A stretch of DNA of 64,000 nucleotides. Source: Polynucleobacter sp. IMCC 30228. GTDB taxonomy: Bacteria; Pseudomonadota; Gammaproteobacteria; Burkholderiales; Burkholderiaceae. Both the position numbers and the translations under genes were made by a program. This document shows positions 18,948 through 30,007 of this stretch, in pieces (within the stretch, counting starts at the first letter, position 1; each line of letters opens with the position of its first letter). The stretch spans positions 248,001-312,000 of the forward strand of contig NZ_JAJVCS010000003.1 in NCBI RefSeq assembly GCF_021395205.1, written 5' to 3'. The notes under the pieces were generated by a model. The model did not search any database. It was not told where the DNA came from and saw only the letters and a program-made list of their open reading frames with translations.

Positions 18948-19718
18948 TTATTCTTTCAGCCAGCGCTTAATTGCGTCTAGCTCGCGCATCGCAGCGCCAT
19001 CTTCAGAGCTAGGTGTTACCTGTGTAGGGGCGTGTCCTGTTAGTTTTGCCAAGGCTTCTTCTAAGGCTTGTATTTTTGTTTCTTGTAAGAGGGTGGCGTC
19101 AATCAGCCCTTTTAGCGCAAGTGACATGGGATCATCGGCATTGGGGGTGATTCCGTATGCAGAAAAATTAGCCTTACTTTCCATACTGCCGGCGTGAGGT
19201 AAGTCGGGGTGTAGGGTGCGGGCTGGCACACCAACGGCGGTTGCACCCGCGGGTATTTCTTTCAGCACGACAGCATTTGAGCCTATACGGGCGCCATCTC
19301 CCACCATAAACCCACCCAAGACCTTAGCGCCTGCGCTAACAACCACCCCCTTGCCTAGTGTGGGGTGACGTTTGACGCCTTTATAAAGTGAGGTGCCGCC
19401 TAAAGTAACGCCTTGATAAATTGTGCAATCGTCACCAATAACCGTGGTTTCGCCAATGACAATACCCAGGCCATGATCGAGGAAAACCCGGCGCCCAATT
19501 TTGACCCCAGGATGTATTTCAATACCGGTAAGCCAACGCGCCAACATTGACCATAGGCGGGCGATTAATTTAAGTTCTACTTGCCAAAAAAAGTGCGCAA
19601 CACGATGCAGCCATACCGCATGCAAACCAGGGTAGCAAAGTATTACCTCCAGCCGGTTTCGCGCTGCCGGATCACGGGCAATAATGGAATCGATTTCGTC
19701 GAAGAATGCGTTGGCCAT
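18948..19718 (-). CDS. cysE: Serine O-acetyltransferase
   Basis: First step of cysteine synthesis: serine plus acetyl-CoA to O-acetylserine. The product is 256 residues. The N-terminal helical region contains RNRLEVILCYPGLHAVWLHR, and a left-handed beta-helix of hexapeptide repeats follows (HPGVKIGRRVFLDHGLGIVI, GETTVIGDDCTIYQGVTLGG). The C-terminal tail is long and ends in a helix (LDAIKRWLKE) instead of the short Ile-ending tail that binds cysteine synthase. It lies 23 bases downstream of trmJ on the same strand, a neighbour pair common in this group. Confidence 0.95.
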   Translation of the reverse strand: MANAFFDEIDSIIARDPAARNRLEVILCYPGLHAVWLHRVAHFFWQVELKLIARLWSMLARWLTGIEIHPGVKIGRRVFLDHGLGIVIGETTVIGDDCTIYQGVTLGGTSLYKGVKRHPTLGKGVVVSAGAKVLGGFMVGDGARIGSNAVVLKEIPAGATAVGVPARTLHPDLPHAGSMESKANFSAYGITPNADDPMSLALKGLIDATLLQETKIQALEEALAKLTGHAPTQVTPSSEDGAAMRELDAIKRWLKE

Positions 19719-19741
19719 AGTGAGAGTTTAATCGGAAGCGC

Positions 19742-20578
19742 TTATTTTTTTGTCAGCATCTGTTTGGCGATACCCCTTAATAAATCAATTTCCTCTTTAT
19801 GCAGTTCGGCTCGTGCAAACAAGGCCTGTAAACGGGGCATTAGTTTTTTGGGCCGATCGGGGTCAAGGTAGCCAATAGATTCAAGGCCTTGGCGCCAATG
19901 CTCGGCCATAGCGGCCACTGCGGTGGGGTCGGCTAGATCACTGCTTGCTGCTTTGGGGTTTGAGCTGATTTTGTGGCGGGCTATTTCGGCTTGCAAAGAC
20001 TGGCGCAGGGTATAGGCGCAGACCATTACGGCTTGCGCTAAATTCAAAGAGGGGTATGCCGGATTAGCATCTAAAAAGACTCGATGTGAACACAGTTTGA
20101 GGGCTTCATTATCTAGACCAGTTCTTTCTGTACCGAAAACCAAAGCCACTTGCTCTTCATTCATTAATAGTTGAGTCGCCCGTTGGCAAGCTTCTGGCCA
20201 CGAAAGCGCTGGCGGCCCAAATTGGCGCTCTCGGCTAGTTAAACCTAGCACCAGCGAACAATTTTTGAGGGCTGGGCCCAAGGTCGGTCTTTCGAGCGCT
20301 TGCTCTAATACGTCTTGAGCGCCACTGGCAAAGGCAATGGCCTCAGAGTGCTCGAACGGCTTATTTTGACGTGGGGCTATTAGCGTGAGGCGCTGAAAGC
20401 CCATGGTTTTTAGCGCCCGCGCGCTTGCGCCAATATTGCCAGGATGGCTGGTTTGGACCAAGACCCAATTTAGCGCATTAAATGCAGGATGTTCAGGTAG
20501 TGAGCTTAGCTGATGCAGCGGGTTAACCGCGTCACTATGGGTCGGTTGTGGAGTCATTGGGGGCATCTTGAGGTTCAT
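19742..20578 (-). CDS. trmJ: tRNA (cytidine/uridine-2'-O-)-methyltransferase TrmJ
   Basis: SPOUT-fold 2'-O-methyltransferase acting on position 32 of tRNAs. Up to 278 residues. The family pattern WVLVQTSHPGNIGASARALK starts near residue 39, so the first 35 residues are outside the conserved fold and the start may be later (several ATGs lie at the N-terminus). The knot region has LVFGTERTGLDNEALKLC and YPSLNLAQAVMVCAYTLRQ. The C-terminal helical domain ends DLLRGIAKQMLTKK. It is divergent from suhB and followed by cysE. Confidence 0.92.
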   Translation of the reverse strand: MNLKMPPMTPQPTHSDAVNPLHQLSSLPEHPAFNALNWVLVQTSHPGNIGASARALKTMGFQRLTLIAPRQNKPFEHSEAIAFASGAQDVLEQALERPTLGPALKNCSLVLGLTSRERQFGPPALSWPEACQRATQLLMNEEQVALVFGTERTGLDNEALKLCSHRVFLDANPAYPSLNLAQAVMVCAYTLRQSLQAEIARHKISSNPKAASSDLADPTAVAAMAEHWRQGLESIGYLDPDRPKKLMPRLQALFARAELHKEEIDLLRGIAKQMLTKK

Positions 20579-20689
20579 TCTGCAGGTATTGCGTCCGATC
20601 GTTTAAGATGAGCGCTTCGCTTGTTATTGTCCCGCATTTTTTAGGGCACTTACAGGCTGGCTCTTATTTAATTTGCTCACACTAATCTT

Positions 20690-21508
20690 ATGCATCCTAT
20701 GTTGAATGTGGCCGTTAAGGCTGCCCGCCGTGCTGGAACTATTATTAACCGTGCCTCGCTGAACTTAGAGCGCTTGCAGGTTGATCGTAAACAACATAAT
20801 GATTTTGTGACAGAAGTAGACCAACAAGCCGAAGCGGCCATTATTGAAACCTTAAGTGATGCCTACCCTGACCATGGTTTTTTGGCGGAAGAAACAGGTA
20901 GCCACAAACCCGATGCGGAATCAATTTGGATTATTGACCCCCTTGATGGCACCACCAATTTTATTCATGGCTTTCCGCAGTATGCAGTTTCAATTGCCTT
21001 AGCGGTTGCGGGAGTGACTCAGCAAGCAGTGGTATATGACCCCACTCGCGATGAATTATTTACTGCTACTAGGGGTAGCGGAGCGTATTTAAATCGCCGT
21101 CGTTTGCGGGTAGCAGCTGAAATCCGTTTGGCTAATGCTTTGCTGGGAACGGGCTTTCCTTACCGAGAAGATCAAGACCTTGAGAGCTACTTACGCATTT
21201 TTGCTGAGATGTCTCGGCAATGCGCTGGCTTGCGTCGGCCTGGTGCTGCTTCTTTAGATTTGGTTTATGTTGCTGCGGGTCGTTATGATGGATTTTTTGA
21301 AAGTGATTTAAAGCCCTGGGATATGGCAGCAGGCGCTTTAATTGTGGCCGAAGCAGGCGGCCTAGTGGGTACCTACTCGGGTGAAGAAGGTTTCTTGCAA
21401 AGTGGTGAGGTGATGGCGGCTAACCCTCGTTTATTTGCCCAGATGGCGCAAATTTTGCGACCTTATGCTAAAGCGCCGGAAGGCAATAGCGCCTTAAAAC
21501 GGAGTTAG
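20690..21508 (+). CDS. suhB: Inositol-1-monophosphatase family protein SuhB
   Basis: Magnesium-dependent phosphatase fold of 272 residues. In E. coli SuhB also binds the rRNA antitermination complex. The metal site appears in FLAEETGS, in [20 protein letters not shown] and in [17 protein letters not shown]. Full length with no lesions. The ATG at 20690 is followed by a second ATG three codons on. It faces trmJ divergently across 111 bases and converges with lpxH, with four bases between the stops. Confidence 0.95.
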   Translation: MHPMLNVAVKAARRAGTIINRASLNLERLQVDRKQHNDFVTEVDQQAEAAIIETLSDAYPDHGFLAEETGSHKPDAESIWIIDPLDGTTNFIHGFPQYAVSIALAVAGVTQQAVVYDPTRDELFTATRGSGAYLNRRRLRVAAEIRLANALLGTGFPYREDQDLESYLRIFAEMSRQCAGLRRPGAASLDLVYVAAGRYDGFFESDLKPWDMAAGALIVAEAGGLVGTYSGEEGFLQSGEVMAANPRLFAQMAQILRPYAKAPEGNSALKRS

Positions 21509-21512
21509 TTTT

Positions 21513-22301
21513 TTACCCCTTAACTAAGTCTAGGTAGCGCACCCCATTGGCATCAATGCGTAGTGCACTAGCTTTAGGCAAGACGCTCTCGGGATGATCT
21601 AAATCCCAATCGGATAGCACCCAGCGTTGCCACTCTACTTGATTGAAGTTTTCATGATGTCGAGTGGGTAAATGCGTATGACCATGAATAAGCTGATCGA
21701 TCTTAAATTGATCGACAAGGCTGGCACAGGCATGAAGAGTGACATCGACTTTCATTTGAGTGGATTCAGGCGCATAACGCGCAGCTCGCTGATACTGCGC
21801 GGTACTATTGCTTCGCAACTGCTGGGCTATAGTGCGACGCCAGTTGAGGGGCATTTTTAAAAATAGCTGTTGTAGCCAGGGTTTACGAACCCACTTACGA
21901 AAGAGTTGATACGCGTTATCGGCAGTGCATAAAATATCGCCATGGCTTAAGAGATATTCAGAGCCTGCTAAGACTACTTTACTTGGGTCGGGCAAGAGGG
22001 TCATACTGGTTTTCTTTAAAAAATCAGGACCAATTAAAAAATCGCGATTACCATGAAGATAGTAAATTTTTACATTGAGCGCCAAATTGGCCAAGGCATT
22101 TTTTATCTCTAGATGAAAAGGGGAGCGTAAGCTAGCATCATCGCCTACCCAATATTCAAAGAGATCGCCCAAAATAAAAACGGCTTCAACCGAGCGCGCC
22201 TCTTTTTCACAAAAATCAATCAACCGTTGCGCCGTTATTGGCATTGACGGCGTGAGATGGATATCGGAAATCAAGAGGGCGCTAGCGTAGCTTGGAATCA
22301 T
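21513..22301 (-). CDS. lpxH: UDP-2,3-diacylglucosamine diphosphatase
   Basis: Calcineurin-like metallophosphatase that makes lipid X in lipid A synthesis, peripheral at the inner membrane. The product is 262 residues. The motifs run in order: LLISDIHLTPSMP (Asp/His), LGDLFEYWVGDD, HGNRDFLIG, LLSHGDILCTAD and HGHTHLPTRHH. The helical cap between residues 130 and 185 (RKWVRKPWLQQLFLKMPLNW) binds the acyl chains in known homologues. It follows ppiB's start by 35 bases, with which it may share no transcript because ppiB is downstream. Confidence 0.95.
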   Translation of the reverse strand: MIPSYASALLISDIHLTPSMPITAQRLIDFCEKEARSVEAVFILGDLFEYWVGDDASLRSPFHLEIKNALANLALNVKIYYLHGNRDFLIGPDFLKKTSMTLLPDPSKVVLAGSEYLLSHGDILCTADNAYQLFRKWVRKPWLQQLFLKMPLNWRRTIAQQLRSNSTAQYQRAARYAPESTQMKVDVTLHACASLVDQFKIDQLIHGHTHLPTRHHENFNQVEWQRWVLSDWDLDHPESVLPKASALRIDANGVRYLDLVKG

Positions 22302-22336
22302 GCTGAAAATTTCTTAAAAAATGACTAGCTCGTGAA

Positions 22337-22840
22337 TTAGTCTTCTAAAACCGTGGCTTTTTCAATCGTGACATCTTCGGTGGGTACATCTTGATGAAAA
22401 CCAGCGGTACCCGTTTTGACTTTGCGAATGGCATCAACGACATCCATGCCGTCACAAACTTCGCCAAAGACTGCATAACCCCAGCCTTGCGCATTGGGTG
22501 CTGTATGGTTTAAGAAATCATTGTCATTCAAATTGATAAAAAATTGCGATGATGCCGAGTGGGGCTCGTTGGTGCGGGCCATTGCCACAGTGCCGCGCAG
22601 ATTTTTTAAGCCATTATTTGCTTCGTTTTCAATTTCAGCCAAGGTTGATTTTTGTTTTAGGCCAGTGGTCATGCCACCGCCTTGAATCATGAAATTATCG
22701 ATAACGCGATGAAATATAGTGCCATCATAATGCCCACTTTTTACATATTGTAAAAAATTCGCCACGGTTTTTGGCGCTTTAGCAGCATCGAGAGATAAGG
22801 TGATATCGCCTTTATTTGTTTTGAGAAGAACTTTGGCCAT
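22337..22840 (-). CDS. ppiB: Cyclophilin-type peptidyl-prolyl cis-trans isomerase B
   Basis: Cytoplasmic cyclophilin of 167 residues with no signal peptide. The catalytic Arg is in [17 protein letters not shown], and the later active-site stretch is [20 protein letters not shown] followed by [17 protein letters not shown]. The start overlaps the end of the TPR lipoprotein gene upstream by 29 bases, so the two are translated from one message. Confidence 0.96.
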   Translation of the reverse strand: MAKVLLKTNKGDITLSLDAAKAPKTVANFLQYVKSGHYDGTIFHRVIDNFMIQGGGMTTGLKQKSTLAEIENEANNGLKNLRGTVAMARTNEPHSASSQFFINLNDNDFLNHTAPNAQGWGYAVFGEVCDGMDVVDAIRKVKTGTAGFHQDVPTEDVTIEKATVLED

Positions 22841-23633
22841 TGCTTGGTGTACTTTCTAGAAGGTTAGGGGTTGAAGTGACGGGTGCTGCAGTAACTGATG
22901 GTGATGTTGCTGGCGCAACTGAAGTTGTTGGGGTGGTGGCCGGTTTTGCTGCTGCCGCAGCTTGGGGCACTTTGACAACGGGCGGCTTCAGAATTTCTTG
23001 CAAGGCTTTATTACGACGCGCATTTTCCCGAATATTGGGTTGTAATTTCGCGGCTGCTTCATAGTTTTTAGCGGCTAAACGAATATAAATATCACCTGAG
23101 TTTGACAGGGCAGTAACGTAATCTGGACGCAGCTTCAGCGCTAATTCAAGATAATCGCGGGCATCAATCCATTGATCTTGGCTAGCCCCAATGGCCGCTA
23201 GATTATTGTAGGGCTCGGGTAACTCTGGAAATTGTTGGGTAATTTCAGTAAAGGTTTTTTTGGCAGCAGGAATATTGTGTAATTCAATTTGTAAGCGCGC
23301 CTTCAAAAAACGCAATTGCACATTACGTGGGTTCTTAATCAAGGTTAGGTCGATTTGATCAACCGCTGCTTTAAATTGTTTTGCTCTTACGAGCTTTTCA
23401 ATTTGGGGTGGAATGCCATCTTTTGCAAGGGCATCGGGCTCGATAATTAAGAACGACAGGTAGGGTACGGCAATTGAATTAGCGATAGGGGCAGTTAGCG
23501 GATCAAACCCAGCGGTTGGGCTATAAGATGAGACCACTGGAGGGGGTGGAGTGGTAGTGCAGGCGCTCAAGAAAATTGCGCCAAGCAACACTGCAGCAGA
23601 TATAAACCGTTGAACTAAGGAGAATAAACGCAT
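22812..23633 (-). CDS. TPR-containing lipoprotein
   Basis: About 273 residues from the ATG at 23633, which begins a proper lipoprotein signal ([10 protein letters not shown], then a lipobox FLSAC with Cys 25). Residues 85-190 hold two to three tetratricopeptide-like repeats ([58 protein letters not shown]). The last 70 residues are Ala/Pro/Thr/Ser-rich and disordered, and their codons run into ppiB. It is likely a periplasmic or outer-membrane scaffold. No specific function is recognised. The segment NSIAVPYLS near residue 52 echoes the end of the small lipoprotein just upstream. Confidence 0.82.
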   Translation of the reverse strand: MRLFSLVQRFISAAVLLGAIFLSACTTTPPPPVVSSYSPTAGFDPLTAPIANSIAVPYLSFLIIEPDALAKDGIPPQIEKLVRAKQFKAAVDQIDLTLIKNPRNVQLRFLKARLQIELHNIPAAKKTFTEITQQFPELPEPYNNLAAIGASQDQWIDARDYLELALKLRPDYVTALSNSGDIYIRLAAKNYEAAAKLQPNIRENARRNKALQEILKPPVVKVPQAAAAAKPATTPTTSVAPATSPSVTAAPVTSTPNLLESTPSNGQSSSQNK

Positions 23634-23643
23634 GCTAGCCAAC

Positions 23644-23850
23644 TTATTGATAAGGCACAGCGACAGAATCGGCCATTGAAGGTGGGCCATCATTAAAAGT
23701 AGCCTGAGGAATTGCATAAGTTGCATTTGGATCGCCATTAATACTGGCACAACCCCCTAAATTGAAAAGCAAGGTTCCGCAGACCGGCAAAAGGATTTTG
23801 CGGTACCAATAAAAGGGAGTTTTAGGAAGGGTGGGGAGGTGTGGGCTCAT
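23644..23850 (-). CDS. Small putative lipoprotein
   Basis: Sixty-eight residues. The first 18 are polar, then ILLPVCGTLLFNLGGC gives a hydrophobic core and a plausible lipobox (LGGC). The mature part is only about 35 residues (ASINGDPNATYAIPQ..., ending DSVAVPYQ). Its stop lies 10 bases before the start of the TPR lipoprotein, which carries the similar string NSIAVPY after its own lipobox. It may be a true tandem small lipoprotein or a decayed duplicate. The ribosome site is weak, so confidence is limited. Confidence 0.55.
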   Translation of the reverse strand: MSPHLPTLPKTPFYWYRKILLPVCGTLLFNLGGCASINGDPNATYAIPQATFNDGPPSMADSVAVPYQ

Positions 23851-23904
23851 TCGATATACTCAGCAGTCTAACAAATTAGCGGAACCGATACCTTCGCTGC
23901 CTTT

Positions 23905-25353
23905 ATGCTGCAAATCTATAACACCCTGAGCCGGTCGAAAGAGGTCTTTAAGCCGATTACCCCCCGCCACGTAAGCATCTATGTTTGCGGGATGACGGTT
24001 TACGATTATTGCCATCTGGGCCATGCGCGGGTGATGATTGTGTTTGACATGGTAGTGCGGTGGCTAATGACCTTGGGATACGAAGTGAATTATGTGCGCA
24101 ATATCACGGATATTGATGACAAAATTATCCAACGTGCGCTAGAAAATAAAGAATCTATTTTAGCCTTAACTAATCGTTTTATTACTGCTATGCATGTCGA
24201 TTCTGACCATTTAGGCTTATTGCAGCCGAATCATGAACCAAGAGCAACCGATTTTATTGCGCCAATGCAGGGCATGATTTCGCGTCTCATTGACCAACAA
24301 TTGGCTTATCAAGGTGATGATGGCGATATTAACTTTTCTGTGCGTTCATTTCCAAAATATGGCCAACTTTCGGGCAAAGCCATCGATGATTTAAACGCAG
24401 GCGAGCGCGTGGCGATTGGCAGCGGTAAGCGTGATCCACTTGATTTTGTTTTATGGAAAAGTGCTAAGCCCGAAGAACCAAGCGATACTCGCTGGAAATC
24501 CCCTTGGGGGGAAGGACGACCCGGCTGGCATATTGAATGTTCGGCAATGTCTTGTGATCTTCTCGGACAACATTTTGATATTCATGGTGGCGGTGCTGAT
24601 TTGCAATTTCCCCACCATGAAAATGAAATTGCCCAAAGTGAAGGGGCTATCTACGGTCAAAACCGTAAACCACTTGATCCCCCTTTTGTAAATTATTGGA
24701 TGCATAACGGGCATATTCGCGTTAATAAAGAAAAAATGTCGAAATCTCTTGGCAATTTTTTTCTGATACGCGATGTGCTCGAGCAATTTGATCCCGAGGT
24801 GATCCGCTTTTTTATGCTTAAAGCGCATTACCGTAGCCCGATTAACTTTAGTGATTCGCAGTTAGAAGAGGCGCGGGCGGGTTTAAATCGTTTATATACT
24901 GCGCTGGTACAAACCCCCGGTTTTGTGGCAAAAAAAATGAATGGGTTGGGTGACCCAGCTAACGCTTGGGTTATGCGTTTTACCGCCGCCATGAACGATG
25001 ACTTCAATACGCCCGAAGCCCTTGCTGTGCTATTTGATTTAGCAAGCGAGATTAACCGTGCACAAGGCGCTGAGCGCGTAATTTTGGCCCAACATTTACA
25101 TCATTTAGCCGGTGTGTTGAATTTTTTACAAGGTGATCCCACAGCATTTTTACAAGGCGAGACTTTAGTTCAACAAAACCCTGACTCGGCTGGGCTTAGT
25201 GCAGAGTTGATTGAGACGCAAATTGCCGCAAGAAGCGCCGCCAAAGTGGCCCGTGACTTCACTCAAGCTGATACGATTCGGCAGCGTCTCTTAGCGCAAG
25301 GCATAGTTCTAGAAGATCAGGCTGGAGGGGTAACCACATGGCGCCGCGCGTAA
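23905..25353 (+). CDS. cysS: Cysteine-tRNA ligase
   Basis: Class I synthetase, 482 residues. The HIGH-type motif is in [19 protein letters not shown], where the Cys is a zinc ligand, and the zinc site continues in [10 protein letters not shown] and [20 protein letters not shown] appears in [13 protein letters not shown]. The C-terminal helical anticodon-binding region ends [15 protein letters not shown]. Its last codons overlap the start of the glycosylase gene by 16 bases. The gene is divergent from the small lipoprotein gene. Confidence 0.97.
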   Translation: MLQIYNTLSRSKEVFKPITPRHVSIYVCGMTVYDYCHLGHARVMIVFDMVVRWLMTLGYEVNYVRNITDIDDKIIQRALENKESILALTNRFITAMHVDSDHLGLLQPNHEPRATDFIAPMQGMISRLIDQQLAYQGDDGDINFSVRSFPKYGQLSGKAIDDLNAGERVAIGSGKRDPLDFVLWKSAKPEEPSDTRWKSPWGEGRPGWHIECSAMSCDLLGQHFDIHGGGADLQFPHHENEIAQSEGAIYGQNRKPLDPPFVNYWMHNGHIRVNKEKMSKSLGNFFLIRDVLEQFDPEVIRFFMLKAHYRSPINFSDSQLEEARAGLNRLYTALVQTPGFVAKKMNGLGDPANAWVMRFTAAMNDDFNTPEALAVLFDLASEINRAQGAERVILAQHLHHLAGVLNFLQGDPTAFLQGETLVQQNPDSAGLSAELIETQIAARSAAKVARDFTQADTIRQRLLAQGIVLEDQAGGVTTWRRA

Positions 25354-26066
25354 TTCAATCTAGTACTGCTAAAGTTGCAACTGCTATACCTCCCCTCAAA
25401 AAAAATCTAGTTAAATTACCGGTTAGAAAAAAAATCGCAGCAGATGCAGCCCCCGATTATTGGCAACAAGCTTGTACTGAGTTAATGCAACAAGATCGTA
25501 TTTTGCGCAAGCTCATTCCGCGCTACGGTACTGGATTTTTAGTCACCCGCGGTGATGCTTTTAATACCTTAGCGCGGGCGATTGTAGGTCAACAAATTTC
25601 GGTTGCAGCTGCCCAAGCAGTTTGGAATCGGTTGGTAACGAATTTAGAAAAAAAGGTCAATCCTGCGCAAGTTTTAGCTGTATCTAGTGAGCATTTGCGC
25701 AGCGCCGGATTATCAGGTCGGAAAGTAGAGTACATCCGTGATTTAGCCAGTCATTTTCATGAGGGGCGTTTACATGCCAAACAATGGCAAGCAATGGATG
25801 ATGAAAGCGTGATTCGGGAATTAACCGATATTCGGGGAATTGGGCGGTGGACTGCAGAAATGTTTTTGATGTTTAATCTGATTCGGCCCAATGTATTGCC
25901 TTTAGATGATGTGGGCTTAATTCGGGCAATTTCCTTAAATTATTTCAGTGGCGAGCCTGTTAGTCGCCATGAAATGCGCGAGGTAGGCGAAAACTGGGCG
26001 CCATGGCGTACAGTAGCTACTTGGTATATGTGGCGCAGTATCGACCCAATTCCCGTGGAATATTAG
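25338..26066 (+). CDS. DNA-3-methyladenine glycosylase, AlkA type
   Basis: HhH-GPD base-excision glycosylase of 242 residues. The helix-hairpin-helix [18 protein letters not shown] is followed by the catalytic aspartate region [13 protein letters not shown], and the N-terminal [16 protein letters not shown] motif is typical of the family. The first 35 residues are basic and low-complexity and precede the fold. It lacks the extra N-terminal domain of E. coli AlkA, so it is closer to the shorter bacterial and yeast Mag types. It overlaps cysS, and 9 bases later comes accA. Confidence 0.9.
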   Translation: MAPRVIQSSTAKVATAIPPLKKNLVKLPVRKKIAADAAPDYWQQACTELMQQDRILRKLIPRYGTGFLVTRGDAFNTLARAIVGQQISVAAAQAVWNRLVTNLEKKVNPAQVLAVSSEHLRSAGLSGRKVEYIRDLASHFHEGRLHAKQWQAMDDESVIRELTDIRGIGRWTAEMFLMFNLIRPNVLPLDDVGLIRAISLNYFSGEPVSRHEMREVGENWAPWRTVATWYMWRSIDPIPVEY

Positions 26067-26075
26067 AATTCAGCA

Positions 26076-27050
26076 ATGAAAATCACTTTTTTAGACTTTG
26101 AACAATCGATTGGTGAGTTAGAAGCCAAAATTGAAGAATTGCGTTTTGTGCAAGATGAGTCAGCTGTTGATATTTCAGCCGAAATTAAAACGCTAGCTGA
26201 AAAAAGCCAGCAACTCACTAAAGATATTTATGCCAATTTAAGCCCTTGGCAAGTATCCCAAGTGGCCCGGCATCCGCAACGACCCTACACTTTAGACTAT
26301 ATCAACGCCTTATTTACCGATTTTCGGGAGCTACATGGCGACCGCACCTTTGCCGACGACAAATCGATTATTGGCGGCTTAGGGCGCTTTAATGACACCG
26401 CTTGTCTGATTATTGGTCATCAAAAAGGCCGCGATACAAAAGAACGGGCTTTACGTAATTTTGGCATGAGTAAGCCCGAAGGCTATCGCAAAGCCATGCG
26501 CTTAATGCGCTTAGCCGAAAAATTTAAATTACCAGTATTTACATTTGTTGATACGCCAGGCGCTTTCCCTGGTATTGATGCCGAAGAGCGCAATCAATCG
26601 GAGGCGATTGGCAGAAATTTATATACCCAAGCTGAGTTAACGGTGCCAATTATTTCTACCATTATTGGCGAGGGCGGATCGGGAGGGGCTTTAGCGATTG
26701 CCATGGGTGATGTAGTTTTGATGCTGCAATATTCAACTTATTCGGTAATTTCACCAGAAGGCTGTGCTTCTATATTATGGAAAACGGCTGAGAAAGCCCC
26801 TGAAGCTGCTGAGCAATTAGCCCTTACAGCGCAACGCCTCAAGGCCCTAGGCTTAATTGATCGGATTGTGAGCGAACCGGTAGGTGGCGCTCATCGTGAT
26901 TATGAAAACATGATGACGGCCATGCGTAAAGCTTTAAGTGAATCTTTAAAGATTTTTGAATCAATGGGAAAAAAAGAACTTCTCGAGCGTCGGCATGAGC
27001 GTTTAATGAGCTATGGCAAATTCAAGGAAGCTGAACCCAAAGCCACCTAG
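26076..27050 (+). CDS. accA: Acetyl-CoA carboxylase carboxyltransferase subunit alpha
   Basis: Alpha subunit of the carboxyltransferase that makes malonyl-CoA for fatty acid synthesis. The product is 324 residues, near the 319 of E. coli. Signatures: [19 protein letters not shown] at the N-terminus, [12 protein letters not shown], then the crotonase-fold core [20 protein letters not shown] and [19 protein letters not shown], which binds the carboxybiotin. The end overlaps tilS by 38 bases. Confidence 0.97.
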   Translation: MKITFLDFEQSIGELEAKIEELRFVQDESAVDISAEIKTLAEKSQQLTKDIYANLSPWQVSQVARHPQRPYTLDYINALFTDFRELHGDRTFADDKSIIGGLGRFNDTACLIIGHQKGRDTKERALRNFGMSKPEGYRKAMRLMRLAEKFKLPVFTFVDTPGAFPGIDAEERNQSEAIGRNLYTQAELTVPIISTIIGEGGSGGALAIAMGDVVLMLQYSTYSVISPEGCASILWKTAEKAPEAAEQLALTAQRLKALGLIDRIVSEPVGGAHRDYENMMTAMRKALSESLKIFESMGKKELLERRHERLMSYGKFKEAEPKAT

Positions 27051-28419
27051 CCGACGTAGTAGTCAGGTTATCAAGCCTCAACTACCGCGCAGCCAAGATA
27101 CAGTGATTGGCATTGCTTTAAGTGGTGGGCTCGACTCCATGGTGCTATTTGATGCAGTCATACGCAATCTTGCTGCTTTGAAGACTGATAAGAAGGGCAC
27201 ATCAATTCCAATATGGGTTTTTCATATTCACCATGGCTTGCAAAAATCAGCTGATGCTTGGCTAGATTTTTGTGCCCTAGCTGCGCAGCGTAAAAAAGTT
27301 CATTTCGACTTCCGTTTATTGCAATTGCCTGCAAATACCAATGAGGCAGAAGCCCGTCTGGCCCGTTATGAAGCTTTAGCTGATTTATGCGCGGTGCATG
27401 GGGTAAGTGACTTATTGCTCGCCCATCATCAAAATGATCAAGCCGAAACCGTGCTCTTGCAATTACTACGTGGTGCAGGGGTACGTGGTTTGGCGGGTAT
27501 GCCCATGATGCGAAACATGACCAAAGTAGAGCCCAATACTCAGACCAAACCCATTACCTTATGGCGACCGTTACTTGATTTATCGCGCGCAGAATTAGAA
27601 GCTTATGCCCAGCAACACCGCCTTAAGTGGGTGGAAGATCCCTCGAACCGTAGTTTGGTTTATCGCCGCAATGCGGTGCGTCATTCACTGCTGCCAAAGC
27701 TAGAGCAAGTGCAGCCAGGCGCAATTGCAAATTTAGCGCGCAGTGCAAAATTGTTAAGCGACTCGCAGCATTTATTAGAGCGCTTAGCGCAACTAGACGG
27801 CGCGGAAATTTTGCAAAGCTCAAAAACTGCCCCATTGACAACAGGATTAAAAGTAAAACCATTATTGGATTTATATCTAAAGGATGCTTCGGCGGCGAAT
27901 AATGTCATGCGTTATTGGTTGCTGCAACTGGGTTTAGCAATGCCATCCTTAGAGCGTTTGCAATCGTGGTGGCTAGACTTACAACGCGCACGCAGTGATG
28001 CACGCTTGAAGTTCCTGCATGCTGGTGGGGAAATTCGTTTATGGCGTGGACAATTAATTTATGAGGCCACATCAAATCAGCAAAATAGTGATAAAGCTTT
28101 CGCAGGGAAGTGGGTTTTTTTACCTGTACCCTTGCGCAGTAAGCGATTAGGTTTAGCAGCGGCATGGGTGCAAGAAGCGCAGCTGACTGGAGCGATTGAA
28201 TACCGTTTACGCAAAGGCGGAGAGCGTTTTCAAAAAACGGCTCGTGGTGCGACTAAAACGCTGAAAAATTTGTTTCAAGAAGACGCTATTCCGCCCTGGC
28301 AACGTCAGGCCCCTTTACTCTTTATTGCCAATGAACTCGTAGCAGTTGCGGGAATTGGGGTGAATCATCCGCATTTAGTGGCTACAGGCAACCGGGTTTG
28401 GCCCGAGTGGCAAGCTTGA
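27013..28419 (+). CDS. tilS: tRNA(Ile)-lysidine synthase
   Basis: Modifies C34 of tRNA-Ile2 to lysidine so that it reads AUA. The product is 468 residues. The N-type ATP pyrophosphatase P-loop is [13 protein letters not shown] near residue 33. [35 protein letters not shown] and WVEDPSNRS are family motifs, and the C-terminal substrate-recognition domain contains [10 protein letters not shown]. The ATG at 27013 lies inside accA; the first 30 residues are basic and not part of the fold, but no later ATG precedes the P-loop. It is probably coupled to accA. Confidence 0.95.
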   Translation: MANSRKLNPKPPSRRSSQVIKPQLPRSQDTVIGIALSGGLDSMVLFDAVIRNLAALKTDKKGTSIPIWVFHIHHGLQKSADAWLDFCALAAQRKKVHFDFRLLQLPANTNEAEARLARYEALADLCAVHGVSDLLLAHHQNDQAETVLLQLLRGAGVRGLAGMPMMRNMTKVEPNTQTKPITLWRPLLDLSRAELEAYAQQHRLKWVEDPSNRSLVYRRNAVRHSLLPKLEQVQPGAIANLARSAKLLSDSQHLLERLAQLDGAEILQSSKTAPLTTGLKVKPLLDLYLKDASAANNVMRYWLLQLGLAMPSLERLQSWWLDLQRARSDARLKFLHAGGEIRLWRGQLIYEATSNQQNSDKAFAGKWVFLPVPLRSKRLGLAAAWVQEAQLTGAIEYRLRKGGERFQKTARGATKTLKNLFQEDAIPPWQRQAPLLFIANELVAVAGIGVNHPHLVATGNRVWPEWQA

Positions 28420-28486
28420 AGACTTTGGCTGGAGCGCTGTAAACCTTGTAAAATAAAGCCTTTAAGCAAGCTTTCTACCTTCTTTT

Positions 28487-29737
28487 ATGGCAATTATTGT
28501 TCACAAGTACGGCGGCACATCGATGGGCTCGGTTGAGCGCATTCAGAATGTGGCCAAGCGCGTAGCTAAATGGATGCGAGCTGGCCACCAAGTGGTCGTG
28601 GTGCCATCGGCTATGTCGGGCGAAACCAATCGCTTGTTGGGTTTAGCTAAAGATATTCACCCTAATCCAAATCCGCGTGAGTTAGATCAAATTGCCTCGA
28701 CCGGTGAGCAGGTGAGCTCGGGTTTATTAGCCCTAGCTTTGCACCGTGAAGGTATTGATGCGGTTAGTTATGCAGGCTGGCAAGTGACGATTCATACTGA
28801 TTCTGCTTTTACAAAAGCCCGCATTATGGGTATTGAAGATGAAAAAATTCGGGCCGATTTGAATTTAGGTAAAGCGGTAGTGATTACCGGTTTTCAGGGG
28901 GTCGATCCGCACGGTAACATCACTACTTTAGGTCGCGGTGGCTCTGATACTTCCGCGGTAGCAGTGGCTGCGGCACTGAAGGCAGAAGAATGTTTAATTT
29001 ATACCGATGTTGATGGGGTCTTTACCACCGACCCCCGAGTTTGCGAAGATGCACGCCGCCTCGATAAAATTACCTTTGAAGAAATGCTGGAAATGGCAAG
29101 CTTAGGTTCGAAGGTATTGCAAATTCGCTCTGTTGAATTTGCTGGCAAGTACCAAGTTAAAACTCGGGTTTTGTCTTCCTTGACAGACCCCTTAATTGCG
29201 CTTGAACAAGAAATGAAGTCGGGTACATTAATTACATTTGAAGAGGACAGCACCATGGAAGCCGCCGTTATTTCGGGTATTGCATTTGCACGCGATGAAG
29301 CCAAAATTACTGTCTTAAGTGTGCCCGATCGTCCTGGTATTGCGTATCAAATTTTAGGCCCTATTGCCGATGCGAATATTGATGTTGACATGATTATTCA
29401 AAATCAATCGGTTGATGGTAAAACTGACTTCACTTTTACAGTACCAAGGGCTGAATATCAAAAAGCGATTGATTTACTAAAAAACTCAGTACAGGCGCAT
29501 ATCGGCGCCAAAGAAATTACTGGTGACCCCAAAGTTTCCAAGGTGTCGGTAGTGGGCGTTGGCATGCGTTCGCATGTTGGGGTTGCCAGTAAAATGTTCC
29601 GTACGCTTTCGGAAGAGGGTATTAATATCCTAATGATCTCTACTAGTGAAATTAAAATTTCGGTGGTGGTTGATGAAAAATACATGGAATTAGCCGTGCG
29701 GGCTTTGCACAAATCATTTGAGTTAGATCAGGCTTAG
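28487..29737 (+). CDS. lysC: Aspartate kinase
   Basis: Phosphorylates aspartate, the first step to lysine, threonine and methionine. The product is 416 residues. The kinase domain opens with [20 protein letters not shown] and includes [18 protein letters not shown] and the Asp of [14 protein letters not shown]. Two C-terminal ACT domains ([37 protein letters not shown]) bind the feedback amino acids. This is the class found in Burkholderia and Corynebacterium, in which an internal start may give a separate beta chain. It is followed by tRNA-Ser. Confidence 0.97.
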   Translation: MAIIVHKYGGTSMGSVERIQNVAKRVAKWMRAGHQVVVVPSAMSGETNRLLGLAKDIHPNPNPRELDQIASTGEQVSSGLLALALHREGIDAVSYAGWQVTIHTDSAFTKARIMGIEDEKIRADLNLGKAVVITGFQGVDPHGNITTLGRGGSDTSAVAVAAALKAEECLIYTDVDGVFTTDPRVCEDARRLDKITFEEMLEMASLGSKVLQIRSVEFAGKYQVKTRVLSSLTDPLIALEQEMKSGTLITFEEDSTMEAAVISGIAFARDEAKITVLSVPDRPGIAYQILGPIADANIDVDMIIQNQSVDGKTDFTFTVPRAEYQKAIDLLKNSVQAHIGAKEITGDPKVSKVSVVGVGMRSHVGVASKMFRTLSEEGINILMISTSEIKISVVVDEKYMELAVRALHKSFELDQA

Positions 29738-29843
29738 TTTTACTTTGGTTAAGAGGCTGTTGAAGGCCCAGTGAGGCCACATTTGGCTGTTTTACCAACA
29801 CTCCGTTAAACTAGCGGCTGTAGTAATTTTTGTGACTGAATAC

Positions 29844-29938
29844 GGAGACGTGGCCGAGCTGGTCGAAGGCACTCCCCTGCTAAGGGAGCATCGGGGCTAA
29901 AACTCTGATCGGAGGTTCGAATCCTCTCGTCTCCGCCA
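29844..29938 (+). tRNA. tRNA-Ser (GCT anticodon)
   Basis: Ninety-five bases including CCA, with the long variable arm of a serine tRNA. The acceptor arms GGAGACG/CGTCTCC pair fully. The anticodon arm CTCCC-CTGCTAA-GGGAG places GCT at 34-36. The T arm GGAGG-TTCGAAT-CCTCT is intact. It marks the junction between the lysC cluster and the accessory region. Confidence 0.97.
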
Positions 29939-29984
29939 GTACTTTGGCAAACTTTCTACTTTCTGCTTTATACAACAAAGACTT

Positions 29985-30007
29985 AGCCCCGTAACTGGGG
30001 CTTTTTC
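29985..30007 (+). terminator. Rho-independent terminator after tRNA-Ser
   Basis: AGCCCC, loop GTAACT, GGGGCT, then TTTTC. The hairpin begins 47 bases after the tRNA CCA end and has a T-run on the plus strand. Confidence 0.85.
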
